A stretch of 14,429 nt of DNA from SMWD01 sp964629475 (lineage in GTDB: Bacteria > Pseudomonadota > Gammaproteobacteria > Steroidobacterales > GCA-2729495). How positions within the stretch are numbered: the first letter of the stretch is position 1; each line of letters begins with the position of its first letter. The stretch spans positions 1-14,429 of the forward strand of contig CAZVQW010000038.1 in the NCBI GenBank assembly GCA_964629475.1, in the 5' to 3' direction. The notes below the pieces were generated by a model, which saw only the letters and a list, made by a program, of their open reading frames with translations, searched no databases and was not told where the DNA came from. A program made the position numbers and the translations under genes. This document shows positions 1 through 11,058 of the stretch, in pieces.

Positions 1-241
<241 letters not shown>

Positions 242-246
<5 letters not shown>

Positions 247-1849
247 GATTTTTCACATATGCATTTGGCCGCAGGTAGAACCACCAGTTCAGCACGACGC
301 AAACAGCATAGAAAACCGCAAAGCCATATAACGCGACTTCAGGCGTCGTTAGCTTGATTTGCTCACCGATGACCTTCGGGATGATGAACGCGCCGTAGGC
401 GGCCACAGCGGAAGTCCAGCCCAGTACGGGACCACGCCGTTCCTGATCAAAAACAATGGCAATGGTCCTGAACGTCGAGCCGTTACCGACGCCGGTAGCC
501 GCAAACAGGATGATGAACAGCCCGAAGAACGGCCAGAAAAATTCTTCCGGCGTCGCCGACTGGTAGGCCGCGGCCATGAAATATGCCACGCCGAGCGCCG
601 ATACGATCATGACGATCGAGACGATCTGTGTGACGAGCGCACCGCCGACCTTGTCCGAGATCCAGCCGCCGACCGGGCGAATCAGCGCGCCGATGAACGG
701 CCCCATCCAGGCAAACGCCAGCGCGCTCGGCCCGTTCGGGTTCACAGCATCGTGCAGCATCGTGCCGTCTGGCCCTGCCACGTGCGTAAAGCCGAAGATG
801 ACCTTGATTGCGAGCGGGAATGCGGCGGAATAGCCGATGAACGATCCGAACGTCATCGTATAGATGACCGTCATCGCCCACGTATGCTTGTCGTTGAAGA
901 TCTGGTACTGACGTTTCAGGTTCTGCTGTAACGCACCTCTGGTCAGGTACCGGAGCAACAGGACCGTCGCGGCAATGACGAGCGGCAGGACAATCCATTT
1001 GCTCAACAATCCGATGCCTGTAGGCGCCGGCAACAGCAGGTACAGGCCCACCGCCGCGGTCACCAGTCCGATCAAGAGCATCATTGACATCTTGAGCATG
1101 CCGCCGGCCAGGCTGCCCGGTTCCGGCGTCACTGATTCGGTGGTGATGTTGTTCATGCCGAACCAGCCGAAAAATGCCAGCGGAATCAATAAAACGAGCC
1201 AGACATACCCGGCGTTGTGCAGGTAGGTCTCGGTACCAGCCGCGATCTTGCCGAAGATCCAGCCGCTGCTATTAATCAGCGTCATCGACTCGCCGCCGAA
1301 GATACCCATCGTCATGACCAGCGGCACGAGCACCTGCATCGTCGTCACGCCGAAGTTACCGAGGCCGGCGTTCATGCCGAGGGCGGCACCCTGCATTTTC
1401 TTCGGGTAGAAGAAGCTGATATTGGACATCGACGATGCGAAGTTGCCGCCGCCGAAGCCCGACAACAGAGCGAGCAATTGGAAGATCCAGAACGGCGTCT
1501 CGGCATCCTGTAACGCAAACCCCGTGCCGACGGCGGGAATCATCAGCAACGCGGTTGTAAAGAAGATCGTATTTCGGCCACCGGCGATGCGGATAAAGAA
1601 TGTGCTCGGAATTCGCAGCGTTGCGCCGCTCAACCCGGCGATGGCCGTCAGCGTGAAATACTGCTCCGAAGAAAACGGAAAACCGAGGTTCAGCATCTGC
1701 ACCGTGATGATGCCCCAGTACAGCCAGACCGCGAACCCGCACAACAGGCTCGGAATGGAGATCCACAGGTTCCGGGTCGAAATCTGTTTCCCGGTCGATT
1801 CCCAAAATTTAGGGTCCTCCGGATTCCAGTCGTTGAGATTTGCAGCCAT
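242..1849 (-). CDS. narK2: NarK2-type nitrate/nitrite transporter (MFS), long form
   Basis: This 535-residue inner-membrane MFS protein belongs to the nitrate/nitrite porter family; NarK2-type members usually exchange nitrate for nitrite. The first family signature lies near residues 131-143 (GFGGGNFASSMSN) followed by SFFYPKKMQG, and the second is GVGNGSTFR in the C-terminal half. Arginine 79 (ATLRIPST) and the arginine in GALIRPVGGW match the two anion-binding arginines of NarK proteins. It is longer than E. coli NarK (463 residues) because of two extra predicted helices at about 249-270 and 281-302, between TM6 and TM7. An AAGGA-like ribosome site precedes the ATG, which lies 14 bp after narK1, so it is the last gene of the nar operon. 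The TAA falls exactly where the flanking 23S fragment begins, so the true C-terminus may differ. The antiporter assignment is inferred from subfamily resemblance. Confidence 0.9.
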
Positions 1850-1863
1850 GGTCGATTCCTTTG

Positions 1864-3345
1864 CTAAATATGCCGTTGTTCTTCGGGGCGCTCTTTCTGT
1901 TCCATGTGTTGAATGACGTTATGCATCCAGAACAGGCAAATAACAGAAATAACCCACATGAACATCCAGCAACTGGTCCACAGGCCCGTGCCTTCGAGCA
2001 GGTAACCGAAAATAATCGGGCAGACGAAGCCGCCGAGACCGCCAATCACGCCGACCATGCCACCAACGACGCCGACCTGTTCGGGGTAGTAATCCGGGAT
2101 GTGCTTGTAGACCGCCGCCTTGCCGATACCCCAGACACTACCGAGCACCACGACGAAGAATGCGAAGATCCAGACGTTTGCCTGGAAATAGATTTTAGTC
2201 ACGCCCTTGGCCACCAACTCGCGGCGCTGGACGACCTGGCCCACTTCTACGGCCGGCTCCTGCCACGTCATTTTCGTCGGGAAGACGAGCACCTTTTCGT
2301 CGAGGCCTTCGAACGAACGGTCCTGCGCCTCAAGCTGGTACCGCTTGCCGTCGACGACGACGAGCGATTCGGATACCTCGGTCACGGTGCCGGCGCGTAC
2401 GGCCAGGATACCCTGGCCCGGCGAATAAATTTCCATCTTCGGGATCACGAGCATGAAGCTGATCGCGACCGACAGGCCGAGCACCCAGTACATAACGGCC
2501 CGGGCACCCATGACATCGGACATCCAGCCGCCAAGCGCACGAATGACACCGGACGGCAGGCTGAACGCGGATGCCAGCAGACCGGCCGTAACGAGCGAGA
2601 CCGTATAGACGTTGAGGAAGTACGGTACGAGCCATTGTGAGAACGCGACGAAACAGCCGAAGACGAGGAAGTAATACAGGCCAAAACGCCAGACCCGCAC
2701 GTCCTTGAGCGGCTCGAGCATCTCGCGCATCGTTTCGACTTGCACGGCTGGTTTCTTGTTGGTCGTCGTCAGGAAGAACAACACGCCCATACCGGCCAGA
2801 ATCGCCGCATAAAAAACCGGTAATTGCCGCCAGGCATCGACGTTGGCCCCGTTGTCCGTGATGTTGTTCAGTACAGTCGGCGCAAACAGTGTCGTCAATG
2901 CGGCGCCGGCGTTACCGGCGCCGAAAATCCCGAGCGCGAAGCCCTGGTTCTTTTTCGGGTACCAGACGGACGAGAACGCAATTCCGATCGAGAAACTGAC
3001 GCCGGCGAGGCCAAAACCCGCGCTGCACAGCGCGTACCAGATGAAACTGTCCGAGTAGGACAACAGATACATCGGGACGGCGCACAGCAACAGCAACGTG
3101 CCATAGACCGGTTTGCCGCCATACTTATCGGTCAGGATACCGGCCGGTAGTCGAAAGATTGCACCGGTCAGGACCGGCAGGCCCATCAGCCAGCCGATTT
3201 CGACCGGGCCCCAGTCGAATACCTGGTTGGCCGCGAGGAACGTGACCAACACGCCATTGAGCATCCACGCCGCAAAACAGACGGTGAAAGCCAGTGTATT
3301 GAGGGCCAGTGTCTTGTGGGACTGTGCGGTTGCTACTTTTTCCAC
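1864..3345 (-). CDS. narK1: NarK1-type nitrate transporter (MFS, probable H+/nitrate symporter) with periplasmic insert
   Basis: This 493-residue MFS nitrate porter resembles the NarK1/NasA branch, thought to import nitrate with protons. It has the FRLPAGILTDKYGGK motif after TM2 (arginine at about 65), the GFGLAGVSFSIG nitrate signature, and a matching GGMVGVIGGLGGF segment in TM11. I chose the GTG at 3345 because AAGGAG lies 10 bases upstream and the protein then begins just before TM1. A GTG at 3399 would add 18 residues but would place the ribosome site inside the coding region. About 85 residues (roughly 306-390) with a polar, beta-rich look are inserted between TM9 and TM10, where E. 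coli NarK has a short loop. The gene is 102 bp after narI and 14 bp before narK2. The family is secure; the transport mode is inferred. Confidence 0.92.
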   Translation of the reverse strand: MEKVATAQSHKTLALNTLAFTVCFAAWMLNGVLVTFLAANQVFDWGPVEIGWLMGLPVLTGAIFRLPAGILTDKYGGKPVYGTLLLLCAVPMYLLSYSDSFIWYALCSAGFGLAGVSFSIGIAFSSVWYPKKNQGFALGIFGAGNAGAALTTLFAPTVLNNITDNGANVDAWRQLPVFYAAILAGMGVLFFLTTTNKKPAVQVETMREMLEPLKDVRVWRFGLYYFLVFGCFVAFSQWLVPYFLNVYTVSLVTAGLLASAFSLPSGVIRALGGWMSDVMGARAVMYWVLGLSVAISFMLVIPKMEIYSPGQGILAVRAGTVTEVSESLVVVDGKRYQLEAQDRSFEGLDEKVLVFPTKMTWQEPAVEVGQVVQRRELVAKGVTKIYFQANVWIFAFFVVVLGSVWGIGKAAVYKHIPDYYPEQVGVVGGMVGVIGGLGGFVCPIIFGYLLEGTGLWTSCWMFMWVISVICLFWMHNVIQHMEQKERPEEQRHI

Positions 3346-3447
3346 ACCCTGAATACTCCTTCTTAGTAAGGATCCCGACAGCTCAAGGCCCGTTCCCACA
3401 TGGACCAGGGATCCCCATCACGGCAAATCAATTTAGTCTCGCGGGAA

Positions 3448-4176
3448 TCAATTATTACGCGGTCGCGCGTCGGACCAGGCCGTGCTGGCATCGCGAATCC
3501 GCTTCTTGTCCCAATACCAGATGACGACCTGGTAGGGGCGCAAGATATAGTGAAGCGGCGCTACGAGCAGGTGGACCAACCGCGTAAACGGGAAGACAAA
3601 AAAGATCGAGAAGGCACAGACTATATGAGCCTGGATGACCAGCGGCATCGCGATGACTGCATCGGGCTGCGGGTTCAGCTTGATCAATGACCACAGGTAC
3701 GGTGACAGGTCGGCGGCGAACCATGACGAACCCCACCGATAACCCAGTGCAATCCAGCAGCCCAGCAAGACCTGCAGCAGCAGGAATAACTCGATGAACA
3801 GGTCCATTTTCGTCGTGACCTGCTGCAAACGCTCGTTCGTCAAACGTCGCAGTATCAGCGCGCCCAGGCCGACAACGACTGCAACGGCAAACGTGAACCC
3901 CAGACCTTCATGAATAATCAGGCGGGCCGGATCTGAATTCCAGGACAACACCAGCTTTGGAAACAGGAACGCGACGAGGTGCCCGAGGAAAAGCATCAGG
4001 ATGCCCCAGTGAAACGGGATCGTTCCCCAGAAACCTTGTCTATTCTCGAGGAACTGCGCCGAAAGACTCGTTACCTTGTAACCCTTCTGGTTATAGCGGT
4101 AAATCGTGCCAACCAGAAACACCGCGATGGCGATATAGGGAAACGCAACGAAAAAGAAATAGTCTAGCGATCCCAT
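3448..4176 (-). CDS. narI: Respiratory nitrate reductase gamma subunit (cytochrome b)
   Basis: NarI anchors the NarGHI complex in the inner membrane, oxidises quinol on the periplasmic side and sends electrons through two b hemes to NarH. The 242-residue length is close to the usual 225-240. Five hydrophobic segments are visible. The four expected heme ligands are present: His56 and His66 in FHWGILMLFLGHL, and His184 and His202 in IQAHIVCAF and RLVHLLVAP. The first two fall at the E. coli positions. The ATG overlaps the narJ stop by one base (TAATG), which indicates translational coupling. A 102-bp gap then separates it from narK1. I see no missing key residue. Confidence 0.97.
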   Translation of the reverse strand: MGSLDYFFFVAFPYIAIAVFLVGTIYRYNQKGYKVTSLSAQFLENRQGFWGTIPFHWGILMLFLGHLVAFLFPKLVLSWNSDPARLIIHEGLGFTFAVAVVVGLGALILRRLTNERLQQVTTKMDLFIELFLLLQVLLGCWIALGYRWGSSWFAADLSPYLWSLIKLNPQPDAVIAMPLVIQAHIVCAFSIFFVFPFTRLVHLLVAPLHYILRPYQVVIWYWDKKRIRDASTAWSDARPRNN

Positions 4177-4880
4177 TAGATAGTTCCTCCGTCGTACCGG
4201 GTATTTGCATTTTCTTCAATGTCGTTTTCCTGGACGATGGACCCCAGGAAGTCGTTAGTGCGTTTGAGTGGCATTGCTTCAATCAGTTTGAAATCCTGTT
4301 TCAGGACTTCGTACAGTGACTTCAGCGCGAACTGGTACAAAGTCACGGCCTCATCGGTCTGTACCGCCGGCATCTCGATCAGAGTCTTGTAATGCTTCTG
4401 ATACTTCTTGTTCTTTTGCTCAATACGATCCGTATCGAACTCACCGATCATTTCCAGCAGTGCGGGCGCAATGATGGCATAGGCAAGATCACCAACCAGT
4501 TCTTCGTCCTGCAAAATACTCATCAGGCGCAGGATATTAGGCAGGTAGTCCGCCAGCTCGGTCCCGCAATCGTTGTTTGCCTTGTGATGCTCCTGATTCA
4601 GGTTTGCCAGTAACTCGCCGCGCTTGTAATCATCACCGAATAACACGTAACCGATATCCAGCGTCGCGATGGCCTGAACATCGAACGACCGCGTGAACAA
4701 CTCCTGCATCGTCAGCAGGTTGTCGGCCGGGAGCAGTTCGATGAAGCGCTCGAGGGCTGCCGCCGCCGCCGGATACCTGCCGTCGACAAACTTGTAAATT
4801 TCAGTCACGGTCTGCGGATAGCCGGCCTCCGGATACTCGAGCAATCCGGCTAACAGGCGATAGTGAGTTCGATCTGACAT
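4176..4880 (-). CDS. narJ: Nitrate reductase molybdenum cofactor assembly chaperone
   Basis: NarJ is a cytoplasmic private chaperone that binds apo-NarG and allows Mo-bis-MGD and FS0 insertion before the complex attaches to NarI. The 234-residue protein has the TorD/NarJ-type all-helical look, starts with YRLLAGLLEYPE and carries the conserved ADYLPNILRLM stretch (E. coli has a similar DxLPxxLEF). I chose the ATG at 4880 because GAGAGGA lies just upstream and it falls one base after the narH stop. An upstream ATG at 4943 would add 21 residues that overlap narH and resemble no NarJ. The gene sits between narH and narI, as is standard. Confidence 0.95.
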   Translation of the reverse strand: MSDRTHYRLLAGLLEYPEAGYPQTVTEIYKFVDGRYPAAAAALERFIELLPADNLLTMQELFTRSFDVQAIATLDIGYVLFGDDYKRGELLANLNQEHHKANNDCGTELADYLPNILRLMSILQDEELVGDLAYAIIAPALLEMIGEFDTDRIEQKNKKYQKHYKTLIEMPAVQTDEAVTLYQFALKSLYEVLKQDFKLIEAMPLKRTNDFLGSIVQENDIEENANTRYDGGTI

Positions 4881-4881
4881 G

Positions 4882-6432
<1,551 letters not shown>

Positions 6433-6479
6433 GTTTATTTCTACCTATCCGTATTGCTATCTGTATAGGAACGCAATAA

Positions 6480-9400
6480 TTAAAAGACGACCTTTTCCAT
6501 CTTCTTGATGGTGACGTGTGTATCCCGGTTCGGAGCGATCGGCCCCCAGTAATTGAAGTGATAGCTGAACTGTCCGTAACCACCCGACAGATAATTCGGC
6601 TTCAGGTGGATACGCGTCACGCTGTTATGGCCGCCGGCGCGGCGATTGCCGCGGATCTGTGACTTCGGAATACCCGTCGTTCTCTCCGGCACGTGATACA
6701 CGATGCAGACACCGCGCGGGATACGCGCGCTAACGACCGCACGAGTGCAATACACGCCGTGGTCGTTATAGACCTCTACCCAGTCATTATCCTGGATACC
6801 GAGCTTGGCAGCATCGACCTCGCTCATCCAGCATGGCTCGCAACCGCGCGACAGTGTGAGCATGCGCAGGTTTTCCATGTAGGTCGAATGGATATGCCAC
6901 TTGCCGTGCGGTGTCAGATAGTTCAACACCAATGCCTCGCCGTCTTTCAGGGTTTCCTTCAGATCGCCGTACAACTCCGGCTTCGGTGCGGGCTTGTAGG
7001 TCGGCAGGTTCTCACCGTAAGCGATGTACATATCCTGATCGAGATAGAAATGCTGCCGGCCGGTCAGGGTCCGCCACGGCACGAGCATATCGTAGTTGTA
7101 AGTGTATGGCGCATAAGCCCGACCTTCATTCATCAGACCCGACCACAGCGGCGACGTGTTGTAGCGCCGCGGCTGTGCCTGCAGATCGGCGTAGCGCAAC
7201 TTCACGTCCTCACTGCCCTTGGCAAGGTGCACGAGATCGAGGCCGGTCTTCTTCTCCATGTTCTCGTAGGCGCGGACGGTCAGCTTGCCGTTGGTCAGCG
7301 TCGAGAGATTCAGGACGACGTTTGCGGCATCGATATCTTCTTCGATGGACGGATAAACCTTGCCCTCGAATTCCCGAACCGGGAAATGGTTCGATTCGAC
7401 CATCTCGTCGTAGACGTCATCACAAGCAAAATGATTACCATGTGCGCCAAGCCCGGATTTCTTGAGGTTGTCACCGAGCGTAATGAACTTTTCATAAATC
7501 TTCGGATAGTCACGCTCAACGATCACCATCTTGTGCATCGACTTGCCGGGGATTGCCTCCGTCTCGCCCTTGTACCAATCCTTGATCGTCGGCTGGGTAA
7601 TCTCATCGGCCGTGTCATGCGACAGCGGTACGTTGACGATGTCCTTGCGCGGACCGGTAAAGTTGCCCTCGGCCATGTCACTCGTGGCTTTCGCGATGCT
7701 GCGAAAGATGTCCCAGTCCGTCTTGGATTCCCAGACCGGCGCGACGGCCTGCGACAACGGATGTATGAACGAGTGCAGATCGGTGCTGTTCATGTCCGCC
7801 TTCTCGTACCACGAAGCAGCCGGCAGGACGATGTCGGAATACAGCGCCGACGAGTCCATGCGGAAATTCAGGTCAACGACCAGGTCCATCTTGCCGACCG
7901 GCGCCACGTCGGTCCATTCCACCTCTTCGGTATGATCCTGTGAATCCTGGGCAATGCCGTTGCTGTGCGTTCCGAGGTAGTGCTTCAGACAATACTCGTG
8001 ACCCTTCATGCTGCCTACGATTGCATTGCCGCGCCAGATGTACCAGACACGCGGATGGTTTTCCGGAGCCTCCGGATCGGCCACCGAGTACTCGATCTCC
8101 TTCGACTTCAGGCGTTCGAGAACGTCCTGCTTGATCGCATCATCGTCGCCGGCGCCGGCATCGATCGCCTGCTGGCACAGGTCGAGTGTGTTCTGTTTGA
8201 ACTGCGGGTAGAACGGCATCCAGCCGTTACGCACGGCCTTGTAGATCGTATCGGCCGTATGCTCGCGCGTCATCTCGTTGTCGGGCACCGTGTTGTACCG
8301 CGAGTACTGACCGTCGTAGCGATACTGGCAGGTGTTGATGTAGTGCCACAAAGGCGCCTGCTGCAGGCGGGGAGCGCCGCCCCAGTCTTTTGCGAATGCA
8401 AGGCCGCTCCACGAATCCATCGGCGCCAGTTTTTCCTGGCCGACATAATGATTCAAACCGCCGCCATTTTTGCCGACACAACCGGATAGCATCAGCGCCA
8501 TTGCACCGGCACGATACATCAGGTTCGCGTGATACCAGTGATTGATACCCGCGCCGATGATGATCATGCACTTGCCTTCGGTGACGTTCGCCGTGTTCGC
8601 CCACTCGCGGGCAAACTGCAGGACCGTCTTCGAGTCGACGCCCGTGAAGATCTCCTGCCAGGCCGGCGTGTACGCCGCATCTTTGTCGGTGTAATCGGCT
8701 GGATAAGCGCCATCGAGACCTCGTCCGACGCCATACTGCGCCATGATCAGGTCGTAGACAGTCGTCACGAGTGCGGTCTCGCCCGACGCGGTCTGGATCT
8801 TCTTAGCCGGAACGCCGCGTAATGCCTTGTTATCCAGGCCCCATTCATCGAACTCGGTCTGTACGACGGCGTCGTTATCGTTCAGGAACGTCAGGACCGG
8901 ATCATATATACGATCGTCGACCGAATCCTCGAACGTCATGTTCCAGTTGCCGGGTTGTTCGTCCCAGCGATGCCCCATCGCACCCTTCGGGATGACAAAT
9001 CGCCCGTCGTCCGATGCGATGCTGACGAACTTCCAGTCGCCATTGGGCGTATCGGTACGGCCCGGCAGTTCGTTGGCGCGTAACAAGCGACCCGGCCGAT
9101 AATTGCCGTCGACCTGATCAAGTCTCACGAGCAGCGGACTGTCCGTGTATTGCTTGACGTAGTCGATGAAATAAGGTGTCTGCTTTTCGTGGTGGAACTC
9201 TTTCAGAATGACGTGCGAGACAGCCATCCAGAATGCGCCATCGCTACCGGCATGCAGCGGCACCCACTGATCGGCATACTTACAGACCTGCGAGAAGTCG
9301 GGTGAAAAGACGACGGCTTTCGTGCCATTGTGTCGAGACTCCGCGAAGAAATGACAATCGGGTGTACGCGTCATGTTCAGACACGCACCCATGTCCGCGA

Positions 9401-10097
9401 TCATCTTCGAGTTGTACCAGTCCGCACTCTCGCAGACGTCGGTCTGCTCGCCCCAGAGCTCCGGGAACGCGGTCGGCAGGTCACAGTACCAGTCATAGAA
9501 GCTCAGGCAGACGCCGCCGAACAGTTGCAGGAACCTGGCGCCGGCCGCATAACTGAGCATGGACATGGCGGGAATCGGCGAGAAGCCGATGACCCGGTCG
9601 GGCCCATGTTTTTTTGCCGTGTAGAGATTCGCCGCGGCCATGATCTCGAGAACTTCATCCCAATGGGCACGACGGAAACCGCCTTTGCCGCGGGCCTTCT
9701 GGTAACCCCTGCGCTTTTCTTCATCCGCCTGCAGCGCTTCCCAGGCTTTCAGGGGGTCGCCTGTCTGCGCTTTTTTCTCCCGATAGGCATCGATCAACGC
9801 ACCGCGAATCAGCGGGTACTTGATACGCAGCGGACTGTACAGGTACCACGAGAATGAGATGCCACGCTGACAACCACGCGGCTCATACGGCGGCAGGGAA
9901 TCCTCGAGTAACGGATAATCGAGCTGCTGCGTTTCCCAGACGACGATTCCATCCTTTACGTGAATCTGCCAGGAACATCCGCCGGTACAATTCACACCAT
10001 GCGTGCTGCGAACGATCCGGTCGTGCTGAAATCGATTTCGATAAAACTCTTCCCAGTTCCGAGTTTCCGGTGAAATGATGTCTTTTATCCAGCTCAT
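6480..10097 (-). CDS. narG: Respiratory nitrate reductase alpha subunit (molybdenum catalytic)
   Basis: NarG is the cytoplasm-facing catalytic subunit that reduces nitrate to nitrite at Mo-bis-MGD. The 1205-residue length is slightly under the common 1220-1260. The FS0 site is present as His33, Cys37, Cys41 (HGVNCTGGC) and Cys76 (EPRGCQRG). The molybdenum-ligand aspartate is Asp202 in SFYDWYCDLP, followed by the family block WGEQTDVCESADWYNS. The C-terminus (GGYGQFSYHFNYWGP) is typical of NarG. The histidine and aspartate rule out formate dehydrogenase or periplasmic Nap-type enzymes, which use Cys or SeCys. It could in principle be a NarG-like nitrite oxidoreductase, but the close E. coli-like motifs and the narJIK neighbours favour a nitrate reductase. 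It lies 55 bp downstream of the cytochrome gene. Confidence 0.98.
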   Translation of the reverse strand: MSWIKDIISPETRNWEEFYRNRFQHDRIVRSTHGVNCTGGCSWQIHVKDGIVVWETQQLDYPLLEDSLPPYEPRGCQRGISFSWYLYSPLRIKYPLIRGALIDAYREKKAQTGDPLKAWEALQADEEKRRGYQKARGKGGFRRAHWDEVLEIMAAANLYTAKKHGPDRVIGFSPIPAMSMLSYAAGARFLQLFGGVCLSFYDWYCDLPTAFPELWGEQTDVCESADWYNSKMIADMGACLNMTRTPDCHFFAESRHNGTKAVVFSPDFSQVCKYADQWVPLHAGSDGAFWMAVSHVILKEFHHEKQTPYFIDYVKQYTDSPLLVRLDQVDGNYRPGRLLRANELPGRTDTPNGDWKFVSIASDDGRFVIPKGAMGHRWDEQPGNWNMTFEDSVDDRIYDPVLTFLNDNDAVVQTEFDEWGLDNKALRGVPAKKIQTASGETALVTTVYDLIMAQYGVGRGLDGAYPADYTDKDAAYTPAWQEIFTGVDSKTVLQFAREWANTANVTEGKCMIIIGAGINHWYHANLMYRAGAMALMLSGCVGKNGGGLNHYVGQEKLAPMDSWSGLAFAKDWGGAPRLQQAPLWHYINTCQYRYDGQYSRYNTVPDNEMTREHTADTIYKAVRNGWMPFYPQFKQNTLDLCQQAIDAGAGDDDAIKQDVLERLKSKEIEYSVADPEAPENHPRVWYIWRGNAIVGSMKGHEYCLKHYLGTHSNGIAQDSQDHTEEVEWTDVAPVGKMDLVVDLNFRMDSSALYSDIVLPAASWYEKADMNSTDLHSFIHPLSQAVAPVWESKTDWDIFRSIAKATSDMAEGNFTGPRKDIVNVPLSHDTADEITQPTIKDWYKGETEAIPGKSMHKMVIVERDYPKIYEKFITLGDNLKKSGLGAHGNHFACDDVYDEMVESNHFPVREFEGKVYPSIEEDIDAANVVLNLSTLTNGKLTVRAYENMEKKTGLDLVHLAKGSEDVKLRYADLQAQPRRYNTSPLWSGLMNEGRAYAPYTYNYDMLVPWRTLTGRQHFYLDQDMYIAYGENLPTYKPAPKPELYGDLKETLKDGEALVLNYLTPHGKWHIHSTYMENLRMLTLSRGCEPCWMSEVDAAKLGIQDNDWVEVYNDHGVYCTRAVVSARIPRGVCIVYHVPERTTGIPKSQIRGNRRAGGHNSVTRIHLKPNYLSGGYGQFSYHFNYWGPIAPNRDTHVTIKKMEKVVF

Positions 10098-10152
10098 ACT
10101 GTCTACCCGTCTTGAGTTTGGTTTGCTTTGTCTTATGCTATCTACTGGTTAT

Positions 10153-11058
10153 TTAAGTGTCTGAAACCGACTTGACTTGCCGATCGTAAATGGCCTGGTT
10201 CACTGAACCGACTTTTCGTCCCCGCCACACAGTGCCGAAAAGAAGGAACAGAATCGCAGCACCGACAACGCCGGTCAGAAACAATCCGATGCCGTAGTCT
10301 CTCGGCAACTGGTTATATTCCTCTGAATCGGCGTACTGCAGAAAGGCGACGAGGCCGGCTACTTCTTCATCGGTCAGGGCCTGATCCTCATAGGCGGCCT
10401 GCATGACCGGGAACGGTGCCGAACCGAGGATTGCCTGCAATCCCGGCACACCCATTCGAGAAAACACCGTCGTCAGTTCAGCCGCCAGGATTCCGCCGCC
10501 CATGACAGCGTCATTGCGAACGTGATGACAGGCGTTACAGGCCGGACCACCCTTCTCGAAGCGTTGACTGCCTTCGAATAATTTCTCACCGAACCTGATA
10601 TCGGCCTCGGCCGGCGGTTCCGCTACGGGTTCCGGTGCCTGTTCGGTTCTCTCGGTTGTCGTCGCGCCGGCCGCAACCGTATTGCTACCGGCATCCTTAA
10701 TATAAGAAAGGACATCCTTGATCTGTGCTTCGGAAATAAGCGCATCGGGCATTATCAGGTTGTTGTACTCGGCCGCGATCGCGACCGCCTCAGCATCGCC
10801 ACTCTTGACCATCGATTGAGAAGACTTGACGAACTCCTCGAGCCAGTTCTGCGACCGCCTGTCGAACACGCCGGCAAGGTCGGGGCCGACCCGGCGGCCC
10901 TGGCCGATCGAATGACACGCACCGCAGAATGTATTGAAATCAGCTTCCCCTGATGCATGGGCCGGGGAGACGGCCAGCAGGCCCAGACTGGCAAATACTG
11001 CCGTCAGTCCGCCAGTGGTAAGCCTTTGATTCGGTTTCACTAATGAATCTGAATTCAT
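10153..11058 (-). CDS. narC: Membrane-anchored diheme cytochrome c, NarC-like, first gene of the nar operon
   Basis: This 301-residue protein has an N-terminal signal peptide (hydrophobic core at about 17-30, cleavage near AHA-SG at 35). Two class I cytochrome c domains follow, with CGACH at 45-49 (probable Met103 ligand) and CNACH at 174-178 (probable Met219 ligand). A Pro/Glu/Ala-rich linker (about 135-153) separates them. A C-terminal helix (about 255-276) followed by WRGRK anchors the protein with both hemes in the periplasm. I chose the ATG at 11058 because the signal peptide then begins properly; an upstream ATG at 11178 would add 40 unlikely residues and lie upstream of the TATAAT. Thermus nar operons also begin with a diheme cytochrome gene, narC, needed for active nitrate reductase. 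The same role here is inferred from position, and homology to Thermus NarC is not tested. The ribosome site is weak. Confidence 0.9.
   Translation of the reverse strand: MNSDSLVKPNQRLTTGGLTAVFASLGLLAVSPAHASGEADFNTFCGACHSIGQGRRVGPDLAGVFDRRSQNWLEEFVKSSQSMVKSGDAEAVAIAAEYNNLIMPDALISEAQIKDVLSYIKDAGSNTVAAGATTTERTEQAPEPVAEPPAEADIRFGEKLFEGSQRFEKGGPACNACHHVRNDAVMGGGILAAELTTVFSRMGVPGLQAILGSAPFPVMQAAYEDQALTDEEVAGLVAFLQYADSEEYNQLPRDYGIGLFLTGVVGAAILFLLFGTVWRGRKVGSVNQAIYDRQVKSVSDT

Noticed and set aside
359..931. Long plus-strand frames opposite narK2, narH, narG and the other nar genes
   Set aside because: They are antisense shadows of well-supported genes, with arginine- and histidine-rich composition and no recognisable motifs.
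3346..3399. Extended NarK1 N-terminus from a GTG at 3399
   Set aside because: It would put the only good ribosome site inside the coding region and adds residues unlike other NarK1 proteins.
6433..6479. CCTAT...ATAGG inverted repeat in the narG-narH gap as a regulatory hairpin
   Set aside because: Five paired bases across a 16-base loop are within chance expectation.
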